A DNA stretch of 7,433 nt from Dehalococcoidia bacterium UBA6808 (GTDB lineage Bacteria > Chloroflexota > Dehalococcoidia > GIF9 > UBA5629), in contig DKFA01000107.1 of the NCBI GenBank assembly GCA_002452695.1, forward strand, positions 1 through 7,433, written 5' to 3'. The position numbers were made by a program, and so were the translations under genes. Within the stretch, counting starts at the first letter, position 1. Each line of letters opens with the position of its first letter. Below the pieces are notes generated by a model that was given only the letters and a program-made list of their open reading frames with translations, was not told the origin of the DNA and did no database searches. Positions 1-6,136 of this stretch are shown here, one piece after another.

Positions 1-92
1 GATCATAAAAAGCCGGCCCCACCACCCTTCGTCTGCCCGCTAATGGCTAAGGTAAATAAGACAACAGAGAAAAAGATTCAGTAAAATGAAAT

Positions 93-169
93 TGGCGACC
101 CCGATGGGATTCGAACCCACGATCTCCACCGTGACAGGGTGGCATGTTCGACCGCTACACCACGGGGCC
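93..169 (-). tRNA. tRNA-Asp (anticodon GTC), CCA end encoded
   Basis: The minus strand reads as a complete cloverleaf. The acceptor stem GGCCCCG (169-163) pairs with CGGGGTC (103-97), with one G-T pair. The D stem is GTGT/ACAT. The anticodon stem CCACC/GGTGG encloses loop CTGTCAC, with anticodon GTC at 135-133, so it reads Asp codons. The T arm carries the TTCGAAT loop. The discriminator base is G (96) and the CCA end is encoded in the DNA at 95-93. It is divergent from the surface-protein gene to its right. No convincing intrinsic terminator is visible in 1-92, which otherwise holds nothing I can support. Confidence 0.97.
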
Positions 170-213
170 GCACCGGGAAGAGCAAGCTAACTTGTGCTGA
201 AGGCCACCGTAAA

Positions 214-243
214 AGTCTATCAGTATACAATCACAGGTGTCAA
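214..243 (-). promoter_or_regulatory. candidate promoter of tRNA-Asp
   Basis: On the minus strand a perfect TTGACA -35 box (243-238) is followed after 18 bp by TAGACT (219-214), which matches the -10 consensus at four of six positions. The predicted start would lie about 38 nt before the mature tRNA 5' end. A better -10-like hexamer, TATACT (227-222), lies only 10 bp from the -35 box and is too close. The assignment is therefore tentative. Confidence 0.4.
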
Positions 244-266
244 ACTCATTGCTGTGCCAAAATTTA

Positions 267-293
267 TTGATTTTTAAACCTGTTTGGTATAAG
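267..293 (+). promoter_or_regulatory. candidate extended -10 promoter of the surface-protein gene
   Basis: TATAAG (288-293) is preceded by TGG at 285-287, giving an extended -10 element. TTGATT (267-272) is a weak -35 at a short 15-bp spacing. Transcription would start near 300 and give a leader of about 65 nt. The leader contains a direct repeat of CAAGGTATT at 326-334 and 343-351. Confidence 0.5.
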
Positions 294-353
294 CTAACAC
301 ATGTGTCTATCGGTTGTTATGTTAACAAGGTATTCGAAAAGTCAAGGTATTTT

Positions 354-360
354 GAGGAGG
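354..360 (+). promoter_or_regulatory. ribosome binding site fixing the TTG start at 366
   Basis: GAGGAGG ends 5 nt before TTG 366. This strong Shine-Dalgarno sequence justifies a non-ATG start. The signal peptide begins immediately after it. Confidence 0.85.
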
Positions 361-365
361 ATTAA

Positions 366-1994
366 TTGAATTCCCAGAGAATTCTTCTAATCACGTGCGC
401 GCTGGTCATTGTGTTTTCTTCGTTGTTCTGCCTGCTGCCAACCAAAGTGCAGGCCACCTCGATCACGATCAATCCTACAACAGGGACGGTCGGTTCGAAA
501 ATATCGCTTACGGGCGAAGGTTTTATCGGAAAACTGGCCAGCATTTATTGGGATGGAAAAAAGATCATCCAGAATGTACCGGTGAATAAGGGACAGATCA
601 ATTATGTTTTCGAGATACCTTCGGCAGCAAAGGGCATGCACACCATCAAGGTTACCGACGACAGCAACTGGAGCAGCATTACAGCATCCAGTAATTTTGT
701 GGTTACGCCCAGCATCGTTATGGAGCCTCCCTGGGGCAAGCCGATGAATTCAATCACAATCCTGGGCAACGGCTTTGCTCCCAATGAAACCGGCATTAAA
801 ACCTTCTTTGAGGGCAAGCCGATTTCCACCACGCCCATTGCAGCGGACAAAAACGGCTCATGGTACTCCATGTTCCAGGTGCCCGACCTGCCCAAGGGCG
901 AGTATAAATTGAGCGCATCCGGAGATGCCACCCAACCGGGTGAGGCCCCCTACCTGGTCTTTACCATTGCGCCGTTCTGCAAGGCGACCCCGCTGTCAGG
1001 CCCGGTGGGCACACGCATTACACTTAGCGGCGTCGGTTTCAGGGCGGGCGAAGACGGTATTACCTTCACGTGGGACGGCCCGATCATTGATACTAATGTT
1101 GTTGCCAGACCCAATGGCAGCTTCAGCTATGATATTTTCGTACCGCCCAGCACAAAAGGTCGACATATCATCGGCATCTACGGCAGCAGCTTTACACCAA
1201 AGGGCATCGTTCCCGATATCGAGTTTGAGGTTACATCATCGATCACACTGACGCCCAGCGATCTGATCAACAGCAGAGATATCCGGATTGACGGCGCCGG
1301 CTATAATGCCGGCGAACTGATCAGCGTCAGTTATGACAATACGAATACGGGGAAAAGCACCACCACCGATTCCAGAGGCAGCTTCTCGCTTGTGATACAG
1401 TCCCTCAACACCCCGGGCAAGAACCACATTATCATCGCTACAGGAAACAAGGGCGCCGTGGCCCAGGCAACCTATGTTGCTCCGGTCGTAGCCCCGGCCG
1501 CACCGACACTGCTCAATCCCGGCCCAGGCAACCAGATACAGACCTATAATTCTGTACTCGATGTGATTTTCAGCATCTTCAAGTACCTGGGCAGTATTTT
1601 CGATACCTTCACAGGATCACAGCAAAAGATGAACGACTCGGTGCTGGCGTCGATGAGATGGGATGTTAGCGGCGACAAGTCCGGGTTGAAATACACACTG
1701 CAAATATCCAAGACCGCGGACTTTGACGCCGTGGTTCTCCTCAAGGAAGGCATCACGGCTACGACATTCCAGCTCAACAAATCCAGCCTGCCGCTGGCAG
1801 GCACCTATTACTGGCGCGTCAAAGCAGTCAGCGATGCCGGTCTGAGCAGTCCATGGTCCAATATTTGGAAATTCGAAGTCATCGCGGCTTCGCCGCTCAT
1901 CTTCTCCATCTCCATTATTATAATCGTACTCGTATTAGCAATAATCGTATTTGCTGTTATTGCCATCATCAACAGAAACAATACCAGGGCATAG
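366..1994 (+). CDS. secreted, C-terminally membrane-anchored protein with tandem IPT/TIG-like beta-sandwich units
   Basis: The 542-residue product is probably exposed on the cell surface; the ligand or partner is unknown. Residues 5-25 form a hydrophobic signal segment with a plausible signal-peptidase site after VQA (28-30). Four similar units of about 85 residues follow, at roughly 31-113, 114-200, 201-288 and 289-371. Each has a pattern like G-x-x-I-x-L-x-G-x-G-F near its start and a K-G-x-H/Y turn before its last strands, as in IPT/TIG immunoglobulin-like folds. A Pro/Ala linker (372-388) leads to a hydrophobic stretch (396-416), then an Fn3-like domain (about 428-505) containing YYWRVKAVSDAG. 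A single transmembrane helix (510-536) ends in a short basic tail (NRNNTRA), so the bulk of the protein should face outward. The TTG start is set by GAGGAGG at 354-360. The gene appears to stand alone, flanked by its own promoter and the next gene's riboswitch. The domain reading comes from pattern recognition; the specific function is not known. Confidence 0.85.
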   Translation: MNSQRILLITCALVIVFSSLFCLLPTKVQATSITINPTTGTVGSKISLTGEGFIGKLASIYWDGKKIIQNVPVNKGQINYVFEIPSAAKGMHTIKVTDDSNWSSITASSNFVVTPSIVMEPPWGKPMNSITILGNGFAPNETGIKTFFEGKPISTTPIAADKNGSWYSMFQVPDLPKGEYKLSASGDATQPGEAPYLVFTIAPFCKATPLSGPVGTRITLSGVGFRAGEDGITFTWDGPIIDTNVVARPNGSFSYDIFVPPSTKGRHIIGIYGSSFTPKGIVPDIEFEVTSSITLTPSDLINSRDIRIDGAGYNAGELISVSYDNTNTGKSTTTDSRGSFSLVIQSLNTPGKNHIIIATGNKGAVAQATYVAPVVAPAAPTLLNPGPGNQIQTYNSVLDVIFSIFKYLGSIFDTFTGSQQKMNDSVLASMRWDVSGDKSGLKYTLQISKTADFDAVVLLKEGITATTFQLNKSSLPLAGTYYWRVKAVSDAGLSSPWSNIWKFEVIAASPLIFSISIIIIVLVLAIIVFAVIAIINRNNTRA

Positions 1995-2015
1995 ATCAAA
2001 AAAGCTCCACTTTAT

Positions 2016-2045
2016 TTGTATTTTTAAACTGACATATGCTATAGT
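2016..2045 (+). promoter_or_regulatory. candidate promoter of the TPP riboswitch / thiC operon
   Basis: TATAGT (2040-2045) matches the -10 consensus at five of six positions and carries an extended TGC at 2037-2039. The -35 region is weak: TTGTAT (2016-2021), 18 bp upstream. The predicted start near 2052 puts the whole aptamer (from 2069) in the transcript. The -10 sits inside an inverted repeat, TAAACTG (2025-2031) and CAGTTTA (2058-2064). Confidence 0.55.
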
Positions 2046-2068
2046 TACCTGCGATTGCAGTTTATCTG

Positions 2069-2161
2069 CCGCTAGGGGTGCTTAGAGGAATGAGCTGAGA
2101 CTCCGCCGTGAGCGGGGAACCCTTGGAACCTGATCCTGCTGATACGGGAGCAGGGAAGCGG
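2069..2161 (+). ncRNA. TPP riboswitch (THI element) aptamer
   Basis: All hallmark parts of the thiamine pyrophosphate aptamer are present in order. P1 is CCGCT (2069-2073) with AGCGG (2157-2161). P2 is GGGGT (2075-2079) with ACCCT (2119-2123). P3 is CTCCGC (2101-2106) with GCGGGG (2112-2117). The pyrimidine-recognising CTGAGA lies at 2095-2100, the conserved ACCTGATC at 2128-2135, and P5 is CTGCT (2136-2140) with AGCAG (2149-2153). It lies directly before thiC, its usual target. High TPP should favour the terminator immediately downstream and lower expression of thiC and the genes after it. Confidence 0.97.
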
Positions 2162-2165
2162 AAGC

Positions 2166-2203
2166 ACCAGGGGTTAAGTATCACTCTAACTCTTGGTTTT
2201 TTT
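2166..2203 (+). terminator. riboswitch-controlled intrinsic terminator
   Basis: ACCAGGGGTTA (2166-2176) and TAACTCTTGGT (2187-2197) form an uninterrupted 11-bp hairpin, including two G-U pairs, with a 10-nt loop. A run of T residues follows (2197-2203, then more T after one A). It starts 5 nt after P1 of the aptamer. Its 5' arm (2167-2175) can instead pair with aptamer bases 2118-2126 (AACCCTTGG) in nine pairs with one G-U. That gives a mutually exclusive antiterminator. The layout shows control by transcription attenuation. Confidence 0.9.
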
Positions 2204-2215
2204 ATTTTTATTGCG

Positions 2216-3511
2216 ATGACACAAATAGAACTTGCCCGCAAAGGAATAGTCTCTCCGCAGATGAAGGCTGTTGCCGAAGCTGAACAGCTTGATTCCAGTT
2301 ACATTTGCGAAAACGTGGCTTCGGGCCAGATCGCCATTCCCGCCAATATCAACCACCCGATCTCCGGTGTATGCGGCATCGGTAAAGGCATGCGCATCAA
2401 GGTCAATGCCAACATCGGCACATCATCCGATTTCGGTTCGATGTCCACTGAAATAAACAAGCTCCGCATAGCAATCAAATACGGTGCAGATGCGGTAATG
2501 GACCTCAGCACCGGCGGCGATATAAAGGGCGTCCGCGCAGCGGTGTTGAAGTCCAGCACTGTCCCAATCGGCACTGTGCCGATCTACCAGGCCATGATCG
2601 AAGCCGCTGAAAAGTACGGCCGCATTGTTGATGCCACAGTCGATGATTTCTTTAAAGCAATCGAAAATCAGGCCGCCGAGGGCGTTGATTTCGTCACAGT
2701 GCACTGCGGCGTTACACAATCAGCCATCAGAGCGCTGAAAAACCAGAAACGCGTTACCGACGTGGTCTCACGCGGAGGCGCCTTCCTGTTGGGCTGGATG
2801 ATCTACAACCAGAAAGAGAATCCCCTTTATGATTATTACGACCGGCTGCTTGATATTGCACTGAAATACGATGTCACTTTGAGCCTCGGCGATGGAATGC
2901 GCCCCGGCAGCCTGGCAGATGCCACGGACCGTTCCCAAGTACAGGAATTGATTACTCTGGGAGAGCTGGTTGACAGGGCCTGGCAGGCTGGAGTACAGGT
3001 CATGGTGGAAGGCCCCGGGCATCTTCCTCTTAATCATATCGGCGCCAACATACAATTGCAAAAGAGCCTGTGTAAAGATGCTCCATTCTATGTGCTCGGA
3101 CCACTGGTAACTGATGTTGCCGCCGGATATGACCATATTACCAGCGCCATCGGTGGCGCAATAGCCGGCGCCTATGGGGCGGACTTCCTCTGCTATGTGA
3201 CCCCTTCCGAGCATCTGTCGCTGCCCGATGCAGATGACGTTAAAAACGGTGTTATCGCTTCACGTATTGCTGCCCACGCTGCTGATATAGTAAGGAGCGG
3301 CGGCAAGGCTGCAGAATGGGACAGAAATATGTCTGTTGCCAGAAAGAAGCTTGACTGGAAAAAGCAGGCCGAACTGGCCATTGACCCCGAAAAAGTCCGC
3401 GATGTGCATAGCAAACACCATGTTAAAAGCCATGCTTGCAGCATGTGTGGTGATTATTGTGCCATGGAACTGGTGGAAAAATACCTGGGCATCACCACTA
3501 CTAAATGTTAA
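2216..3511 (+). CDS. thiC: phosphomethylpyrimidine synthase ThiC (HMP-P synthase), short form
   Basis: ThiC is a cytosolic radical-SAM [4Fe-4S] enzyme that rearranges aminoimidazole ribotide into hydroxymethylpyrimidine phosphate, the pyrimidine half of thiamine. The product is 431 residues, typical of the short ThiC form without the extra N-terminal region of the E. coli type. Visible family blocks are IPANINH (41-47), NANIGTSSD (64-72), MDLSTGGD (95-102), EGPGHLPLNHI (265-275), LGPLVTDVAAGYDHI (294-308) and YVTPSEHL (327-334). The C-terminal cluster motif has cysteines at 408, 411 and 415, a C-x2-C-x3-C spacing that is one residue tighter than the E. coli-type C-x2-C-x4-C. I chose ATG 2216 because the open frame back to GTG 2108 runs through the riboswitch and terminator, and the protein begins in the expected MTQIELARKG manner. 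No clear Shine-Dalgarno lies between the terminator and the start. It is the first gene of the TPP-regulated cluster. Confidence 0.96.
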   Translation: MTQIELARKGIVSPQMKAVAEAEQLDSSYICENVASGQIAIPANINHPISGVCGIGKGMRIKVNANIGTSSDFGSMSTEINKLRIAIKYGADAVMDLSTGGDIKGVRAAVLKSSTVPIGTVPIYQAMIEAAEKYGRIVDATVDDFFKAIENQAAEGVDFVTVHCGVTQSAIRALKNQKRVTDVVSRGGAFLLGWMIYNQKENPLYDYYDRLLDIALKYDVTLSLGDGMRPGSLADATDRSQVQELITLGELVDRAWQAGVQVMVEGPGHLPLNHIGANIQLQKSLCKDAPFYVLGPLVTDVAAGYDHITSAIGGAIAGAYGADFLCYVTPSEHLSLPDADDVKNGVIASRIAAHAADIVRSGGKAAEWDRNMSVARKKLDWKKQAELAIDPEKVRDVHSKHHVKSHACSMCGDYCAMELVEKYLGITTTKC

Positions 3512-3531
3512 AAGAGTTTTTATGTTATTAG

Positions 3532-4752
3532 ATGAAGGCAGAAGTAATTTCAATCGGTACTGAGCTGCTGCTCGGCGAGATAACGGATCTTAACGCCGCT
3601 TATCTGGCTAGCCAATTGCCGTTACTTGGACTCGACCTTCATTTCATATCTACAGTAGGGGACAATCAGCAAAGGCTGATAGAAATCCTCAATCTGGCCT
3701 GCAGCAGGTCCGATATTGTCTTCACCACCGGCGGGCTGGGGCCCACCGAAGACGACATTACCAGGGAAGCCATTGCAGAGCTATGCAGGGAAAAAATCTC
3801 CATAGACCAGTCTCTGGTTACCCAGTTCCGAGAAAGATTTCAGACTTTCAACATGGATATGCCTGAAAGCAACATCAAACAGGCATCCGTGATACCTTCC
3901 TGCCAGGTCGTACCCAACCCGAGGGGCACCGCTCCGGGCTGGTGGGTTGAACATGACGGGTGTGTCATTATCTCCATGCCAGGCCCCCCCAGCGAGATGC
4001 AAACCATGTGGACCGATATAATCGCTCCGCGTATACGTGAAAAATACTGCGATTCCATTATATATACCAGTACATTGAAGACATTCGGATTGAGCGAAGC
4101 CGAACTGGGTGAGATTACACGCAGCTATCTGCAGGCTAAAAACCCCACCGTGGGCATATACGCCAAACCCGATGGTATCCATCTGCGCGTCGGGGCCAAG
4201 TCCACAACCCTGGATGAAGCCAGAAGATTGGTGGGGAAAACAGTGGCAGAATTACGGTCACTTTGCGGCGAATATATCTGGGGATCAGATAATGATACCC
4301 TCGAAGGATTGATCGCAGGTATCTTCATCGGCAGGAAATTGAGCTTGGCCACGATAGAAATCAATACCGGCGGGGCACTGGCTAATATGCTGACCAACCT
4401 ACCCGAGAGCAAAAGTTTTTACCGTTGCGGCATAGTGGCAAACCTTAATGAGATCGATACCGATTTCGGGTTGAACATGAATGTGCTGGATCAGTACGGC
4501 GTTGTGAGTACCCAGACAGCCAGGGAAGCCGCCTCTGCCATTCGCCGCCGCTATAGCACGTCTATAGGTATGAGCGTGATAGGCATATTGGAACCTGATG
4601 ATTCTGGCGCCAAACCGGGCACGGTCCTAATCGGTATTGATGATGGCACCCGTAGCTCCGCTTTCACCAGGGCTTTCCCCGGCAACCGCATGCAGATAAA
4701 ATACAGGGCAGCTGTTTCTGCCCTATTTGAATTAAGAAAAATCATGTTGTAG
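3532..4752 (+). CDS. CinA-like protein: MoCF/nucleotide pyrophosphatase domain with a degenerate C-terminal PncC-type domain
   Basis: The 406-residue product has full CinA length. The N-terminal MoaB/Mog-like domain (1 to about 170) is well conserved: ISIGTELLLGEITDLNAAYLA (6-26), TTGGLGPTEDDITREAI (65-81) and MPGPPSEM (149-156). In CinA proteins this domain acts as an ADP-ribose/nucleotide pyrophosphatase. A connecting domain follows (about 175-262, ending YIWGSDNDTLE). The C-terminal domain (about 265-406) aligns in layout with the nicotinamide-mononucleotide deamidase PncC, but its signature is lost. The usual ESCTGG reads EINTGG (276-281), so the catalytic serine is isoleucine, and the usual TGIAGPGGG region reads IGILEPDDS (350-358). 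The deamidase half is probably inactive or repurposed. ATG 3532 is the first possible start because a stop codon (TAG 3529-3531) sits just before it. It lies 20 bp after thiC with only a weak purine stretch upstream (3511-3516). Confidence 0.88.
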   Translation: MKAEVISIGTELLLGEITDLNAAYLASQLPLLGLDLHFISTVGDNQQRLIEILNLACSRSDIVFTTGGLGPTEDDITREAIAELCREKISIDQSLVTQFRERFQTFNMDMPESNIKQASVIPSCQVVPNPRGTAPGWWVEHDGCVIISMPGPPSEMQTMWTDIIAPRIREKYCDSIIYTSTLKTFGLSEAELGEITRSYLQAKNPTVGIYAKPDGIHLRVGAKSTTLDEARRLVGKTVAELRSLCGEYIWGSDNDTLEGLIAGIFIGRKLSLATIEINTGGALANMLTNLPESKSFYRCGIVANLNEIDTDFGLNMNVLDQYGVVSTQTAREAASAIRRRYSTSIGMSVIGILEPDDSGAKPGTVLIGIDDGTRSSAFTRAFPGNRMQIKYRAAVSALFELRKIML

Positions 4753-4755
4753 GAG
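4751..4755 (+). promoter_or_regulatory. ribosome binding site of speD overlapping the cinA-like stop codon
   Basis: AGGAG begins inside the TAG stop (4750-4752) of the upstream gene and lies 5 nt before ATG 4761. It fixes the speD start and points to co-transcription and possible translational coupling. Confidence 0.8.
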
Positions 4756-4760
4756 ATAAA

Positions 4761-5156
4761 ATGCACCTGATTATTGATGGATTCGGAAAAAATAAACACA
4801 TTTTGCAGGACGAAAATTTCATCTATGACCTGCTGGATACATATCCTGCTAAGATCGGCATGACCAAAATATCCGGACCTGTCGTATTTAGATATTCTGG
4901 AAAAAAGCCTGAGGACTGGGGTGTATCAGGCCTGGTCTTTATAGCCGAAAGCCACATTGGACTGCATACGTTTGTGGAACGGAGCTTTATTAATATCGAT
5001 GTCTTTTCCTGCAAGGACTTCGATCCCAAACAGGTCATGAACGACCTCAGGGATACGTTTGAGCTTGTCAGGATGAGGACCAGTGTCATCCGCCGCGACT
5101 GGGAGCCGGCTGAACTTGAGGAGTGCCACGAGCTTTCAGAAGTTAATTCCATATGA
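4761..5156 (+). CDS. speD: SpeD-family pyruvoyl-dependent decarboxylase (S-adenosylmethionine decarboxylase, class 1b)
   Basis: Family members cleave themselves to create a pyruvoyl cofactor and decarboxylate AdoMet to supply the aminopropyl group for spermidine. The 131-residue length is usual for the small bacterial form. The processing and catalytic residues are intact: Ser56 in WGVSGLVF, the Glu63-Ser64 cleavage site in AESHIGLHTF, His69, and Cys84 in DVFSCKDF. Each sits one position later than the Thermotoga maritima residues (S55, S63, H68, C83). Differences are visible around the site. HTWPEY/HTFPEY-type sequence is replaced by HTFVER (69-74), and the segment before Ser56 is lengthened to RYSGKKPEDW (44-53) where T. 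maritima has a shorter loop with an adenine-stacking Phe. It overlaps speB by 4 bp, and no spermidine synthase (speE) is adjacent. The substrate could be AdoMet, or arginine or ornithine as in known repurposed SpeD homologues. Fold and family are secure; substrate is not. Confidence 0.9.
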   Translation: MHLIIDGFGKNKHILQDENFIYDLLDTYPAKIGMTKISGPVVFRYSGKKPEDWGVSGLVFIAESHIGLHTFVERSFINIDVFSCKDFDPKQVMNDLRDTFELVRMRTSVIRRDWEPAELEECHELSEVNSI

Positions 5157-6037
5157 ACGGACAACCGGGATTCTATGCACAGCCGCATAATTTCGCCGGC
5201 CTATTCCCGCCATATGGTGATTTCCAGACGGCAGCGGCAGTGGTGTTGCCCGTTCCATATGACAGCACAACCGAATGGCACAGCGGAACACGTACTGGGC
5301 CCAGAGCCATCATCGAAGCATCCTACTACCTCGAATGGTTCGATCTGGAGCTCGACAAGGAGATTCATACCTGCGGCATTCACACGCTGCCTGAACTAGA
5401 ACCGACCTTCGACAGCCCTGAAGCCATGAACGACAGGGTATATCAGGCCGTCAAGGAATTGTTGGGCCAGCCTAAATTTGTGGTGATGCTGGGAGGCGAG
5501 CATTCCATTAGTTCCGGCGCCGTGCGTGCACACAAGGAAAAATTCCCCGGCTTGTCCGTCCTTCAACTAGACGCTCATACCGACCTGCGCGATCAATACC
5601 TCGGCTCCAGATTCAGCCACGCCTGTGTCATGCGCAGGATCATCGAGTCCTGCCCGATAACACAAGTGGGCATACGCGCCGTCAGCCACGAGGAGACGGA
5701 GTTTATCAGGTCACGCAATCTGCAGCCTTTCTATTTACTGGACAACCGTAAGCCCTTGCCTCTGCCGGAGATAACTTCAACATTATCTGAGCATGTTTAC
5801 ATCACCATAGACCTTGATGTTTTCGACCCGTCGATCATGCCTGCTGTAGGCACCCCGGAGCCGGGCGGCCTGCTATGGCAGCAGGTGATCGAGCTGCTCC
5901 GCTATGTCTCTGACCGCAAGCAGATCGTCGGCTTCGACGTTGTCGAGCTATGTCCCGACCAGGGTCCTGCATCATGCGCCTTTACCGCAGCCAAACTCAT
6001 GTATAAGCTGATCGGCTACTGTTGCTGCAGATCCTGA
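5153..6037 (+). CDS. speB: agmatinase / ureohydrolase family protein
   Basis: Agmatinase hydrolyses agmatine to putrescine and urea at a binuclear manganese centre in the cytosol. The 294-residue product is full length. All metal-binding motifs are present: GGEHS (114-118, His117), DAHTD (140-144, ligands Asp140, His142, Asp144), SHAC (155-158) and DLDVFDP (220-226, Asp220, Asp222). PEPGG (235-239) and the FDVVELCP stretch (261-268) also match the family. The N-terminal VLPVPYDSTTEWHSGTRTGP block (31-50) is typical of agmatinases rather than arginases. ATG 5153 overlaps the speD stop in an ATGA arrangement with only a weak AGAAG upstream, so translation is probably coupled to speD. Pairing with a SpeD-family decarboxylase places it in polyamine synthesis. 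A related ureohydrolase substrate such as a guanidino acid cannot be excluded. The last residues contain an unusual CCC run (290-292). Confidence 0.92.
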   Translation: MNGQPGFYAQPHNFAGLFPPYGDFQTAAAVVLPVPYDSTTEWHSGTRTGPRAIIEASYYLEWFDLELDKEIHTCGIHTLPELEPTFDSPEAMNDRVYQAVKELLGQPKFVVMLGGEHSISSGAVRAHKEKFPGLSVLQLDAHTDLRDQYLGSRFSHACVMRRIIESCPITQVGIRAVSHEETEFIRSRNLQPFYLLDNRKPLPLPEITSTLSEHVYITIDLDVFDPSIMPAVGTPEPGGLLWQQVIELLRYVSDRKQIVGFDVVELCPDQGPASCAFTAAKLMYKLIGYCCCRS

Positions 6038-6088
6038 TTGATACCGTCAACATAACCATTCTCGATGAGGGACACATTCCAATCAGCA

Positions 6089-6118
6089 TTGACAATAGAA
6101 AGCGATTTGTATTAATAT
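6089..6118 (+). promoter_or_regulatory. candidate promoter of the greA-like gene
   Basis: A perfect TTGACA (6089-6094) is followed after 18 bp by TAATAT (6113-6118), a four-of-six -10 match. Transcription would start near 6125, only about 12 nt before ATG 6137. It separates the greA-like gene from the thiC-speB cluster. Confidence 0.6.
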
Positions 6119-6136
6119 TTATCAGCTTAGTAAAAC

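Noticed and set aside
1..92. Possible terminator for tRNA-Asp on the minus strand (GGCT followed by T run near 8-14)
   Set aside because: The only matching arm is about 30 nt away and 4 bp long; the hairpin is not convincing.
1995..2024. Possible terminator of the surface-protein gene (AAAG...CTTT with nearby T-rich sequence)
   Set aside because: The stem is only 4 bp and the T residues are interrupted, so it is too weak to call.
2108..2215. 36-codon N-terminal extension of ThiC starting at GTG 2108
   Set aside because: It is translated from the TPP aptamer and terminator; ThiC homologues begin at the MTQIELARKG segment encoded from 2216.
2768..3214. 148-codon open frame on the minus strand opposite thiC
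   Set aside because: It is a shadow of the well-conserved thiC frame, with no ribosome binding site or recognisable product.
3781..4182. 133-codon open frame on the minus strand opposite the cinA-like gene
   Set aside because: It lies wholly within the conserved N-terminal CinA coding region and has low-complexity, non-family sequence.
4823..5188. 121-codon open frame on the minus strand across speD and the start of speB
   Set aside because: It is antisense to confirmed speD residues and resembles no protein.
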